From: Rhodanobacteraceae bacterium
GTDB taxonomy: Bacteria; Pseudomonadota; Gammaproteobacteria; Xanthomonadales; SZUA-5
DNA: 64,000 nt
Direction: 5' to 3'
Assembly: GCA_016713135.1 (NCBI GenBank)
Contig: JADJPR010000022.1
Location: forward strand, 62,001-126,000
The notes under the pieces were generated by a model, which saw nothing but the letters and a program-made list of their open reading frames with translations, did no database searches and had not been told where the DNA came from. Positions 51,040 through 59,641 of this stretch are shown here, one piece after another (the first letter of the stretch is position 1; each line of letters begins with the position of its first letter). The position numbers were made by a program, and so were the translations under genes.

Positions 51040-52149
51040 ATGAATACCGATGGGAGTGCCGCCGTGCGCATCAGCCTGAGCCAGACGCGATTGCAGGAAG
51101 CCGTCAATGCCGGCGTACTCGATGCGGACCGCGCCGGGGCACTGTGGGCTTACCTCACCGCTGACGAAGCAGGGCATGAGGCGCCGCGTTTCAAGATGGC
51201 GCACCTGCTGTACTACTTCGGCGGGCTGATCGCGATCGGCGCGGTGTCGATCTTCATCACGGTGGCCTGGGATGCCTTCGGCGCCTGGCCGCTGCTCGTT
51301 CTTGGCCTGGGCGTGATCATGCTGTCCTATGCGCTGACCCGGCGCTTCCTCGAGGTCAACCGCCAGCCCATCGCCGCCGGCACCATGGCTGCGCTGCTGA
51401 TCGCCGCGGTGCCGATGGTGGTGTTCGCCGCCCAGCACGTGCTCGGCTTCTGGGCCGGCGAACAGAGCTATCGCGATTACCACTATTGGATCGACTGGCG
51501 CTGGCTGATGATGGAGTTCGCCACGCTGGCGGCCGGTGCGGTGGTGCTCAGCCGCTTCCGCCTGCCGTTCGCGATGCTGCCGATCGCGGTGACCCTGTGG
51601 TACATGAGCATGGATTTCGCGGCCTTCCTCGCGCAGGACACCGATGGCTGGTTCAGCGAGGCCGGATGGAAGCTGCGCGCGACGATCTCGATGCTGTTCG
51701 GCGCGGTGATGGTGGGCCTCGCGCTGTGGATCGAGTTGCGCCAGCACGCCGTCGCCGCTGCGCGCCTGGATCGCCGCGACTTCGCTTTCTGGCTGTATGT
51801 CGTCGGCGTGCTGACCTTCTGGGGCGGGCTGAGCTCGCAGAATTCGGGGTCCGAGTTCGGCAAGCTGATCTACTGCGGCATCAACATCGGGCTGATCCTG
51901 GTCGGCGTCATGATTGCCCGGCGGGTGTTCGTGGTCTTCGGCGCCCTGGGGGTCATCGGTTACCTTGGTCACCTGAGCTACGAGGTGTTCGAAGACAGCC
52001 TGCTGTTCACCGGCGCGCTGGGTGCACTCGGCATCGGCATCGTGTTCGTCGGCATCTGGTGGAGTCGGCACGAGGCGGCGTTGCATGAGCGCCTGTCGCG
52101 CTTCCTGCCTGCGGCTTTGCGCCGCGCGATCGAGGCGCGCGAGGGCTGA
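51040..52149 (+). CDS. DUF2157-type multi-span membrane protein
   Basis: A 369-residue protein with a soluble N terminus containing the DUF2157-like helix DRAGALWAYL, then about ten membrane segments. The start at 51040 (ATG) follows only a weak ribosome binding site; a TTG at 51025 is an alternative. No catalytic motif is recognisable. It lies just upstream of exosortase H on the same strand. Confidence 0.7.
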   Translation: MNTDGSAAVRISLSQTRLQEAVNAGVLDADRAGALWAYLTADEAGHEAPRFKMAHLLYYFGGLIAIGAVSIFITVAWDAFGAWPLLVLGLGVIMLSYALTRRFLEVNRQPIAAGTMAALLIAAVPMVVFAAQHVLGFWAGEQSYRDYHYWIDWRWLMMEFATLAAGAVVLSRFRLPFAMLPIAVTLWYMSMDFAAFLAQDTDGWFSEAGWKLRATISMLFGAVMVGLALWIELRQHAVAAARLDRRDFAFWLYVVGVLTFWGGLSSQNSGSEFGKLIYCGINIGLILVGVMIARRVFVVFGALGVIGYLGHLSYEVFEDSLLFTGALGALGIGIVFVGIWWSRHEAALHERLSRFLPAALRRAIEAREG

Positions 52150-52238
52150 AAATGCCGGCAACGATTCTCGTCGTGCAACTCTTCACAATCCATCCGCTAA
52201 CATCGCGCGCCTGATTCGGCTGACGATCCTTTTCGCGA

Positions 52239-52760
52239 ATGGTCCGCTTCTTCTTCGTGTTCCTCGGCGTGCTCTCGGCGCTGTTCTGGTTCGAGATCTC
52301 CAAGTTCGGCGAGACCCACTTCGTGATCCCGTTCACCGACGGGCTGGCGCAGGTCAGCGCCTGGATAATCAAGCTGTTCGACAGCGATGTGCACAGCTAC
52401 GGCAAGATTATCCAGAGCACCACCAACGGCTTCGCAGTGTCGATCGAGCGCGGCTGCAATGGTATCGAGGCGGTGATCATCCTGATCGCGGCGCTGGCGG
52501 CATTCCCGTCGACCTGGAAGCAGAAGTTGGTGGGCTTCTGCATCGGCTTCATCGCCATCCAGGCGCTCAACCTGGTGCGCATCATCAGCCTGTTCTACAT
52601 GGGCCAGTGGAGCATGGTGTGGTTCGAGTGGTTCCACCTGTATCTGTGGCAGGCGCTGATCATCATCGACGCGCTGGTGGTCTGGCTGCTGTGGTTGCGC
52701 TGGATCTCGCGCACCACACCGCGCCGGCCGGCCACCCCGGCCGCGCCCGCGGCCGCCTGA
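52239..52760 (+). CDS. xrtH: exosortase H (XrtH), IPTLxxWG-CTERM type
   Basis: A 173-residue multi-span inner-membrane transpeptidase-like protein that processes exported proteins carrying a C-terminal sorting tail. The catalytic residues are C73 (ERGCNGIEAVIIL), R114 (NLVRIISLFY) and H133 (WFEWFHLYLWQ), in the short XrtH layout associated with IPTLxxWG tails. No protein in this window ends in such a tail, so its substrates are encoded elsewhere. It starts about 90 bp after the DUF2157 gene and could share its transcript. Confidence 0.88.
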   Translation: MVRFFFVFLGVLSALFWFEISKFGETHFVIPFTDGLAQVSAWIIKLFDSDVHSYGKIIQSTTNGFAVSIERGCNGIEAVIILIAALAAFPSTWKQKLVGFCIGFIAIQALNLVRIISLFYMGQWSMVWFEWFHLYLWQALIIIDALVVWLLWLRWISRTTPRRPATPAAPAAA

Positions 52761-52776
52761 CGCCCGCGACCGTCAC

Positions 52777-53613
52777 GTGCGCGCGCAGCGGGTCCTGATC
52801 GCCGGCTGCGGCGAGCTGGGCATATCCACCGCGGCCTGCTTGCCGGACGCCACCGTTTTCGGCCTGCGCCGCAACCCGGCCAGCCTGCCGCCGGGCATCC
52901 AGCCGGTGGCGGCCGACCTGCTGACGGGCGAGGGCTTCAGCGACCTGCCCGAGGCGATCGACACCGTGCTCTACGCGCCGACCCCGTCGGTGCGCAGCGA
53001 GGAAGGCTACCGCGCGATCTACGTCCACGCGCTGGAACGCCTGCTGCACGCATTGCCGCAGCCTGCCGGATCGCTGCGGCTGGTCTACGTGTCCAGCACC
53101 GCGGTTTACGGGCAGGATGGCGGCGAATGGGTGGACGAGGGCAGCACCACGGCGCCTGCCGGCTTCAACGGGCGGGTGCTGCTGGAAGGCGAGCGCCTGG
53201 CCGCCAGCCTGGTGCGGGACACCAGCGTACTGCGGTTGTCCGGACTTTACGGCCCCGGGCGCCACTGGCTGCTGCGCCGGGTGCGCGCGGGCGAGGCCTT
53301 GCTGCCCGGCGAGCACTGGACCAATCGCATTCACCTGGACGATGCGGCCGCGCTGGCAGCCTTGCTGGTGCGTGCCGCGAGCGTTCCGCCACGCGTGATC
53401 GGGGTGGACGACACGCCGGCGACCGAGCGCGAGGTGCTGGACTGGATCGCGCAGCGGCTCGGCCTGCCGCCGCTGCCCGAGCAATTTGGCGGCGCCTTGA
53501 TCGGCGGCAAACGGCTCTGCAATCGATTGGCCCGATCATTGGGCTGGCAGCCCCGCTATCCTTCGTATCGGGACGGCTATACGTCTGTACTTCCAGGAAG
53601 CGCGCATCCATGA
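52777..53613 (+). CDS. NAD(P)-dependent epimerase-like protein (YeeZ-like)
   Basis: A 278-residue SDR of the extended kind: RVLIAGCGELGISTAA nucleotide loop, VYVSSTAVYG, and RLSGLYGPGRH. It is similar to E. coli YeeZ, whose substrate is not established. GTG at 52777 starts 16 bp after xrtH. Its stop overlaps the pdxH ATG (ATGA), so the two are translationally coupled. Confidence 0.82.
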   Translation: MRAQRVLIAGCGELGISTAACLPDATVFGLRRNPASLPPGIQPVAADLLTGEGFSDLPEAIDTVLYAPTPSVRSEEGYRAIYVHALERLLHALPQPAGSLRLVYVSSTAVYGQDGGEWVDEGSTTAPAGFNGRVLLEGERLAASLVRDTSVLRLSGLYGPGRHWLLRRVRAGEALLPGEHWTNRIHLDDAAALAALLVRAASVPPRVIGVDDTPATEREVLDWIAQRLGLPPLPEQFGGALIGGKRLCNRLARSLGWQPRYPSYRDGYTSVLPGSAHP

Positions 53614-54200
53614 GTCTGCTGTTCGAGGCCTTCACCCATTTCCGTGACCTGCAGGAGCGCGCCCGTGGCGCCGGGGATCCGGAGCCCACTGCGATGACCC
53701 TGGCCACCGCTGACGGCCGCGGCCGGGTGTCTGCACGCACCGTGCTGCTGAAGGAACTGGACGGGCGCGGTTTCGTCTTCTACACCAACTTCGAGAGCAA
53801 CAAGGGCCGCCAGATCCTGGCGCACCCGCAGTGCGCCCTGCTGTTCCTGTGGAAGACCCTGGACCGCCAGGTGCAGGTCAAGATCGAAGGCGTGGCGGAA
53901 CCGGTCACGCATTGCGAGGCCGACGCCTACTTCGCCCAGCGCCCGCGGATGTCGCAGATCGGCGCATGGGCCAGCAAACAGTCGCAGACCCTGTCCGGCC
54001 GCGACGAACTGATGGCCCGCGTGCGCGAGTTCGAGCAGCGCTTCGAAGGCCAGGACGTGCCGCGCCCGCCGCACTGGTCCGGCTTCCGCGTGGTGCCCGA
54101 CATGATCGAGTTCTGGTACGGCGCCGAATACCGGCTGCACGACCGCCTGCGCTTTGAGCTGGTCGATGGCGAGTGGAGCAAGCGGGCCCTGTACCCTTGA
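53610..54200 (+). CDS. pdxH: pyridoxamine 5'-phosphate oxidase
   Basis: A 196-residue FMN enzyme that oxidises pyridoxine or pyridoxamine 5'-phosphate to PLP. Family signatures include TAMTLATADGRGRVSARTVLLK, the FYTNFESNKGRQ motif and the C-terminal HDRLRFELVDGEW. Length is normal. It is coupled to the epimerase-like gene by a 4-bp overlap. A repeat element follows. Confidence 0.96.
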   Translation: MSLLFEAFTHFRDLQERARGAGDPEPTAMTLATADGRGRVSARTVLLKELDGRGFVFYTNFESNKGRQILAHPQCALLFLWKTLDRQVQVKIEGVAEPVTHCEADAYFAQRPRMSQIGAWASKQSQTLSGRDELMARVREFEQRFEGQDVPRPPHWSGFRVVPDMIEFWYGAEYRLHDRLRFELVDGEWSKRALYP

Positions 54201-54254
54201 GGTTTTGGGTGACTGCGGTGGGCGGGTGGCTGGCGGTGGCTGACTGGATCTGAG

Positions 54255-54444
54255 GCCGGTTGCTGGTTGTTGGTTCTTGGTTGTTGGCAGCAAAGCGCGC
54301 ACGCGGCGGGCCCGTGCGAGCGGACTCTGTCCGCGATCTTTCTATCGGCTGCCGGCAAGAGATCGCGGCTGAAACCGCTCCCACAGGCTTCCGGCATGCC
54401 GGGCTGTTGCCGCCAACAACCAACAACCAACAACCAACAACCGG
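54255..54444. repeat. intergenic inverted repeat with 7-bp tandem arms (GGTTGTT type) and REP core
   Basis: The left arm (about 54255-54292) reads CCGGTTGCTGGTTGTTGG and onward to CAGCAA; the right arm (about 54405-54444) is its complement, ending CCAACAACCGG. Within the 112-nt spacer lie REP-like inverted sequences, GTGCGAGCGGACTCTGTCC and its partner GAAACCGCTCCCAC. The right arm ends 20 bp before the ATG of the next gene. Confidence 0.75.
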
Positions 54445-54463
54445 ACTCGAAGCAACGCACCCC

Positions 54464-55255
54464 ATGCCCGACCGCCACCCCCGCCGCATCGTCTGCCTGA
54501 CCGAGGAGCCCACGGAGGTCCTGTACCGCATCGGTGAGCAGGACCGGATCGTCGGCATCTCGGGCTTCACGGTGCGCCCGCCGCAGGCGCGGCGGGAGAA
54601 GCCGAAGGTGTCGGCGTTTACCAGCGCGAAGATCGACCGCATCCTGGCGCTCAAGCCGGACCTGGCCATCGGTTTCTCCGACATCCAGGCGGACATCGCG
54701 CGTGAGCTGATCCGCGCCGGGGTGGAGGTGTGGATCAGCAACCACCGTTCGGTAGAGGGCATCCTCGGCTACACCCTGCGGCTGGGGGCGATGGTCGGCG
54801 CGGCCGGGCGCGCCGCGGCGCTGGTGGCGGAGATGGAAGCGGCGATTGCGACGGCGCGCGCCGCCGCGGCCCGTATGCCGCGTGCGCCGCGCGTCTATTT
54901 CGAGGAATGGGACGAACCGCCGATCAGCGGCATCCAGTGGGTGTGCGAATTGATCCGGATCGCCGGTGGTGAGGACATCTTTCCCGAGCGCGCGGCCTGC
55001 TCGCTGGCGCGCGACCGCATCCTGGCCGATCCCGCCGAGGTGGTGCAGCGTGCGCCGGACCTGATCATCGGCTCCTGGTGCGGCAAGAAGTTCCTGCCCG
55101 ATCGGGTGGCCGCGCGGCCAGGCTGGGCGGCGATTCCGGCGGTCGCGCGCGGCGCCATCGCCGAGATCAAGAGCGCGATCATCCTGCAGCCGGGCCCGGC
55201 CGCCATCCTCGACGGCCTGCCGCTGCTGTCCAAGCTCATCGCGCAGGCCGCCTGA
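54464..55255 (+). CDS. BtuF-like substrate-binding-fold protein without signal peptide
   Basis: A 263-residue protein of the periplasmic metal/cobalamin-binding family (RIVCLTEEPTEVLYRIGEQDRIVGISGF, then ALKPDLAIGFSDIQ). No signal peptide is present and no ABC permease or ATPase gene is nearby. It may be cytoplasmic, or the true start may lie upstream inside the repeat element. The COG4255 gene follows 3 bp after its stop, so the pair is an operon. Confidence 0.75.
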   Translation: MPDRHPRRIVCLTEEPTEVLYRIGEQDRIVGISGFTVRPPQARREKPKVSAFTSAKIDRILALKPDLAIGFSDIQADIARELIRAGVEVWISNHRSVEGILGYTLRLGAMVGAAGRAAALVAEMEAAIATARAAAARMPRAPRVYFEEWDEPPISGIQWVCELIRIAGGEDIFPERAACSLARDRILADPAEVVQRAPDLIIGSWCGKKFLPDRVAARPGWAAIPAVARGAIAEIKSAIILQPGPAAILDGLPLLSKLIAQAA

Positions 55256-55258
55256 TCC

Positions 55259-56125
55259 ATGGACCTGTGGCTGCTGCCCACCCGCAAGCAGGTTGCCGCA
55301 CTGGCGCTGCCGGGCTTCGATGCGCTGTGTGCGCGCGGCGATCCCCTGGGCGCGGCAGAACCGGGACTGGACGCGGCACTCGCCGCCGCTTTCGGCTGGC
55401 GCCAACCGGTGCCCTGGGCGGCGCTGCTGGCGGATGCGTCGGCGGACTCGGCGACACCCTGGCTGGCGGCCGACCTGGTGCATGTGCGCGCCGAGGCGCG
55501 CGGCGCGCGGGTGATGGCGCTGGCAGTCGACCAGGCCGACGACCCTGACCTGCCCGGATTGTTCGAGGCGCTGCGACCATGGCTGGCCGACGAGGCCATC
55601 GAGATGGTGCGGATCGACGGCGGCCGCGCGCTGCTTCGCTGCCCGCTCAGCCATGGCGACCCGGCCACGCTGGCGCCGGATGCCTTGCTCGGCTGCGATT
55701 TGCGCGAGGCGCTGCCGGTGGACCTGCGCTGGCAGCGGCGGCTCAACGAAATGCAGATCGTGTTGACGCAGCAGTCCTGCAACGAATCCCGTGGCGCGCG
55801 CGGGGTACCGGCCTGGAACACGCTGTGGTTCTGGGGGCAGGGCAGCGCCGACCTCTGTCCGACGCCGCCGCTGGCTGCGGTGGCGTCAGGCGATCCCCAG
55901 TTGCGCGCGCTTGCCCGCCGTTTCGGCCTGGCCTTGGTGGCGCCCAACCAGCAGGCGCCCGGCGCGGTGCTGCGCGATCTGCGCGATCCACGTCGTTTGC
56001 AGGAGGCGTGGCAGGCCGGCCTGCGTCCGGCCGATGCCGGGTTGCGCTTCGGGGACGGACACGGCTTGCGGCTGCGGCCCTGGCATCGCTGGCGCTTCTG
56101 GCGCGGGGCTGCGCGCCCGGACTGA
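55259..56125 (+). CDS. COG4255-type conserved protein (often annotated phosphoglycerate mutase)
   Basis: A 288-residue protein with the conserved tail LRWQRRLNEMQIVLTQQSCN and PAWNTLWFWGQG, which I recall as COG4255. Relatives in Xanthomonas are annotated as phosphoglycerate mutase, but the biochemical support is unknown to me. It forms a tight pair with the BtuF-like gene. About 150 bp without a gene follow. Confidence 0.7.
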   Translation: MDLWLLPTRKQVAALALPGFDALCARGDPLGAAEPGLDAALAAAFGWRQPVPWAALLADASADSATPWLAADLVHVRAEARGARVMALAVDQADDPDLPGLFEALRPWLADEAIEMVRIDGGRALLRCPLSHGDPATLAPDALLGCDLREALPVDLRWQRRLNEMQIVLTQQSCNESRGARGVPAWNTLWFWGQGSADLCPTPPLAAVASGDPQLRALARRFGLALVAPNQQAPGAVLRDLRDPRRLQEAWQAGLRPADAGLRFGDGHGLRLRPWHRWRFWRGAARPD

Positions 56126-56274
56126 GTTCGCTCGGGTGTGCAACCAAGGGTCTGGCAGTCACGAATCTTCGCGAACGTCTCACGTCCGTGAAGGCAGCCT
56201 TCGCTTCCCGATCCCTTCAGGCGATGGACTGCGCACACCTGCGCGCGCGTCGGTTGCCACAGCGAGCCGTTGCC

Positions 56275-57816
56275 ATGACCGACTCCGCCCTGCCGCGCAC
56301 TGCCGTAGACCGTTTCCTCGCTGGCGTCGAACGCGCCGGCAATGTGCTGCCGCACCCGGCCACGCTGTTCTTCCTGCTGACCTTGTTCGTGATCCTCGTC
56401 AGCGCGATCGCGGCGCAGTTCGACCTCAGCGTGATCCACCCCAAGACCGGTGAAGCGGTCACACCGGTCAACCTGCTGAGCGCCGAGGGCCTGCAGCGGA
56501 TCATGGGCAGCCTGGTGACCAACTTCACCAGTTTTGCGCCGTTGGGCACGGTTCTGGTGGCCCTGATCGGCATCGGCGTCGCCGAGCACAGTGGCCTGAT
56601 CGGCGCCTGTTTGCGCATCGTCGTGCTGAACGCGCCGCGCGTACTGCTGACGCCCATCGTGGTGTTCGCCGGCGTGATGTCGAACATGGCCAGCGAGATC
56701 GGCTATGTGCTGCTGGTGCCGCTGGCGGGCTTGTTGTACCTGTCGGCCGGGCGCCATCCGATCCTCGGCATCGCGGCTGCCTTCGCCGGCGTGTCCGGCG
56801 GCTATTCGGCCAACCTTCTGCTCGGGACTATCGATCCGCTGCTGTCCGGCCTGTCGCAGGAGGCCGCGCGGATCGTCGATCCGGCCTACCACGTGAGCCC
56901 CGCGGCCAACTTGTTCTTCATGCAGGCGTCGACACCCATCGTGACGCTGCTCGGCTGGTTCGTGACCGAGAAGATCGTCGCGCGGCGGTTTCCGGACGGC
57001 AACTACGGCAAGGGCGACGAGAAGATCGAGCCGTTGTCGCCCGCCGAGAAGCGCGGGCTGGCCTATGCCGTCGCGGCCACCCTGGGTCTGACGATCCTGG
57101 TGCTGCTGGCGACCGTCCCGGCCAACGGCGCCCTGCGTATTGCCGGCGAGCCCGATCTGCTCAAGGCGCTGGCGCCCTTCCTGCACGGCATCGTCGCGCT
57201 GATCTTCATTGCCGGCGCGCTGGTGGGCATCGCTTACGGTGTCGGCGCAGGGACCATCCGCAGCGATGTCGACGTCATCAAGGGCATGAGCAAGAGCATG
57301 GAGACGCTCGGCTCCTACCTCGTGCTGGTGTTCTTCGCCGCCCAGTTCGTCGCCCTGTTCAACTGGACCAACCTCGGCCTGATCTTTGCGGTCGAGGGTG
57401 CCGAGTTGCTGAAGGCGCTCGGCCTGCCGAAGATCCCGCTGCTGGTCGGCTTCATCCTGCTGACCGCCACGGTCAACCTGGCGATGGGCTCGGCCTCGGC
57501 CAAATGGGCGCTGATGGCGCCGGTGTTCGTGCCGATGTTCATGCTGCTTGGCTATTCGCCCGAGGTGACCCAGACCGCCTACCGCGTCGGCGATTCGGTG
57601 ACCAACATCATCTCGCCGATGATGAGCTACTTCGCGCTGATCATCGCCTTCCTGCAGCGCTACGAGCCCAAGGCCGGCATCGGCACCGTGGTCGCGACCA
57701 TGATCCCGTACTCGATCGCCTTCCTGATCGGATGGTCGTTGCTGTTCGCGCTCTGGATCCTGATGGGCTGGCCGCTGGGGCCTGGCGCAGGGCTGACGTA
57801 CACGCCGGGCGGCTGA
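56275..57816 (+). CDS. AbgT-family transporter
   Basis: A 513-residue inner-membrane transporter of the AbgT family (p-aminobenzoyl-glutamate import; some members export sulfonamides). The family motifs ERAGNVLPHPATLFFLLTL and NLAMGSASAKWALMAPVFVPMFM are intact. Around 11-13 membrane segments. No aminoacylase (abgA/B) genes are adjacent. The ATG at 56275 is well placed before the conserved N terminus; upstream in-frame residues are not credible protein. Confidence 0.92.
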   Translation: MTDSALPRTAVDRFLAGVERAGNVLPHPATLFFLLTLFVILVSAIAAQFDLSVIHPKTGEAVTPVNLLSAEGLQRIMGSLVTNFTSFAPLGTVLVALIGIGVAEHSGLIGACLRIVVLNAPRVLLTPIVVFAGVMSNMASEIGYVLLVPLAGLLYLSAGRHPILGIAAAFAGVSGGYSANLLLGTIDPLLSGLSQEAARIVDPAYHVSPAANLFFMQASTPIVTLLGWFVTEKIVARRFPDGNYGKGDEKIEPLSPAEKRGLAYAVAATLGLTILVLLATVPANGALRIAGEPDLLKALAPFLHGIVALIFIAGALVGIAYGVGAGTIRSDVDVIKGMSKSMETLGSYLVLVFFAAQFVALFNWTNLGLIFAVEGAELLKALGLPKIPLLVGFILLTATVNLAMGSASAKWALMAPVFVPMFMLLGYSPEVTQTAYRVGDSVTNIISPMMSYFALIIAFLQRYEPKAGIGTVVATMIPYSIAFLIGWSLLFALWILMGWPLGPGAGLTYTPGG

Positions 57817-57930
57817 GGCCTGCCGCTCCCGAGACCGGTGCCGGAAGGCATTGCCTTTTCGGGGCTGCCTTCCTTTACACCGGTGCGCCGCTCCCGCAGG
57901 ATTCCGGCGGGACCGAGGAGGCCCGCTCCG

Positions 57931-59232
57931 GTGCTGTTCGAGAACGTCTTGCTGCCGTATTTCCGTCGTGCTTCCCGGCGCGCGATGGATTTCGACGCGG
58001 GTCGGGCCCTGGCGCCGGTACCGCCACCCGGCAGCAGTGCTTACCTTTACGTCCACGTGCCGTTCTGCGTCTCGCTGTGCCCGTTCTGTTCCTTTCACCG
58101 GGTGGCCTGGCGCGAGAGCAAGGCGGCGCGCTACTTCGCCGCGCTGCGCCGCGAGATCCTCACCTACCGTGACGCGGGCTTCAGTTTCACCGGCGTCTAT
58201 GTGGGCGGTGGCACGCCCACCGTCGCCCCGGGCGAACTGGCCGACACGCTGGCGCTGGTTCGCGAGTCCTTCCCGATCCGGGAAATCTCGGTCGAGACCA
58301 ATCCGAGTGACCTGACCGATGCGGTCCTGGACATGCTGGTGCAAGCTGGCGTGAGTCGCTTGTCGGTGGGTGTGCAGAGCTTCGACGACGGCCTGCTGCG
58401 GGAGATGGAGCGCTACGACAAGTACGGCAGTGGTGCGCAGATCCAGGCGCATCTGGAAAGTGCGCGCGGCCGTTTCGCCACCCTCAATGTGGACATGATT
58501 TTCAACCTGCCGCACCAGACGTCGGAGATCCTTGAGCGCGATATCGACGGGGTGCTTGCATCGGCCGCCAACCAGGTGTCGTTCTACCCACTGATGACCA
58601 GCGACAGCGTACGCCGCAAGATGACGGCGAAGATGGGCCGGCTCGATCGGCGTCGCGTCCGCGGCTATTACCGGCGCATCCTCGATCGCCTGCGCGGCGA
58701 GTTCAGGCCCTCGTCCGCGTGGTGTTTTTCGCGCGGCGAAGGCCAGGGGATCGACGAGTACATCGCCGACAGTGGCGACTATGTGGGCGTGGGCAGCGGT
58801 GCCTTCAGCTACGTCGATGGCGTCATGTACGCGACGACCTTCTCGCTCAACGTCTACCACGAGCTGATATCCGCAGGCCGGTCCGCGATCACGGGTAGCC
58901 GCCGGCTGGCGCAACGCGAGCGCTATCGCTACGAAATGCTGCTCAAGCTGTTCGGCCTGCGGATGGATCGCGACTGGATGCGCCAGCGTCTCGGTCCGCG
59001 CTTTGAAGCCAGCCTCGCGCCCGAACTCACCGCACTGCGGCTGGCCGGCGCGTTGCGCAAGGACGCGCGCGGCTATGCACTGACCGAGCGCGGCATGTAC
59101 CTGTGGATATTGCAGATGTCGGCGTTCTTCGAGTCCGTCAATGTGTTCCGTGAGAAGATGCGCGCCCACATCGCCTCCGAACTCGATCCCGACGAGGATG
59201 TCGAAGAGATCACCGTCCCCTGGACCGGGTGA
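57931..59232 (+). CDS. HemN-like radical SAM coproporphyrinogen oxidase family protein
   Basis: A 433-residue radical SAM enzyme with the cluster motif C46-x3-C50-x2-C53 (VPFCVSLCPFC), the SAM-binding GGGTPTVAPGEL and the later VGVGSGAFSYVDG. It belongs to the HemN/HemW/HutW-type proteins; without testing I cannot say whether it is true coproporphyrinogen dehydrogenase or a haem-handling relative. The GTG at 57931 has GAGGAG upstream and fits better than the GTG at 57838. Confidence 0.85.
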   Translation: MLFENVLLPYFRRASRRAMDFDAGRALAPVPPPGSSAYLYVHVPFCVSLCPFCSFHRVAWRESKAARYFAALRREILTYRDAGFSFTGVYVGGGTPTVAPGELADTLALVRESFPIREISVETNPSDLTDAVLDMLVQAGVSRLSVGVQSFDDGLLREMERYDKYGSGAQIQAHLESARGRFATLNVDMIFNLPHQTSEILERDIDGVLASAANQVSFYPLMTSDSVRRKMTAKMGRLDRRRVRGYYRRILDRLRGEFRPSSAWCFSRGEGQGIDEYIADSGDYVGVGSGAFSYVDGVMYATTFSLNVYHELISAGRSAITGSRRLAQRERYRYEMLLKLFGLRMDRDWMRQRLGPRFEASLAPELTALRLAGALRKDARGYALTERGMYLWILQMSAFFESVNVFREKMRAHIASELDPDEDVEEITVPWTG

Positions 59233-59304
59233 CGCGCGGGACTGGTGGCGTCGGATGAGCATGGCAGCAGTTGGCCCGCCCGAAAATGCCCCTTGATTCA
59301 CCCC

Positions 59305-59334
59305 AAAACAGAAAGGGCCGCCTCGCGGCAGCCC
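59305..59334 (-). terminator. terminator of the tRNA operon
   Basis: On the minus strand GGGCTGCC pairs with GGCGGCCC (one G-U) around GCGA, followed by TTTCTGTTTT. It lies 18 bp past the 3' end of tRNA-Glu and also faces the end of the radical SAM gene. Confidence 0.85.
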
Positions 59335-59351
59335 TAAGTGCTTCTTTTATA

Positions 59352-59427
59352 TGGCGTCCCCACGGGGATTCGAACCCCGGTTACTGCCGTGAAAGGGCGG
59401 TGTCCTAGGCCTCTAGACGATGGGGAC
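59352..59427 (-). tRNA. tRNA-Glu (UUC)
   Basis: A 76-nt gene including an encoded CCA end. The acceptor stem GTCCCCA pairs with TGGGGAC, the anticodon loop reads CTTTCAC with anticodon TTC, and the T arm contains GGTTCGAATCC. It follows tRNA-Ala after 9 bp in one transcript. Confidence 0.97.
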
Positions 59428-59436
59428 TTTGAATCT

Positions 59437-59512
<76 letters not shown>

Positions 59513-59527
59513 ACGGCTGAGTCCGCC

Positions 59528-59556
59528 AAGATAAGAAGTTGATGGATGCTTGTCAA
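59528..59556 (-). promoter_or_regulatory. sigma-70 promoter of the tRNA-Ala/tRNA-Glu operon
   Basis: On the minus strand TTGACA (59556-59551) and TATCTT (59533-59528) are separated by exactly 17 bp, and transcription would start about 8 bp before tRNA-Ala. A GC-rich discriminator (GGCGGAC) follows the -10, as expected for stringently controlled stable RNA promoters. Confidence 0.88.
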
Positions 59557-59641
59557 GCCTTGCATGCGAACTTTCATCCATTTTTCCGGGAGGCCTCGCA
59601 ATTGGGCATGATCGGCGCGTCCGGACTGGGAAGCATCGGCG

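Noticed and set aside
54895..59301. Very long open frame on the minus strand across AbgT and the radical SAM gene
   Set aside because: It lies antisense to well-conserved genes; such frames arise from the high third-position GC of the coding strand. Its translation has no recognisable domain.
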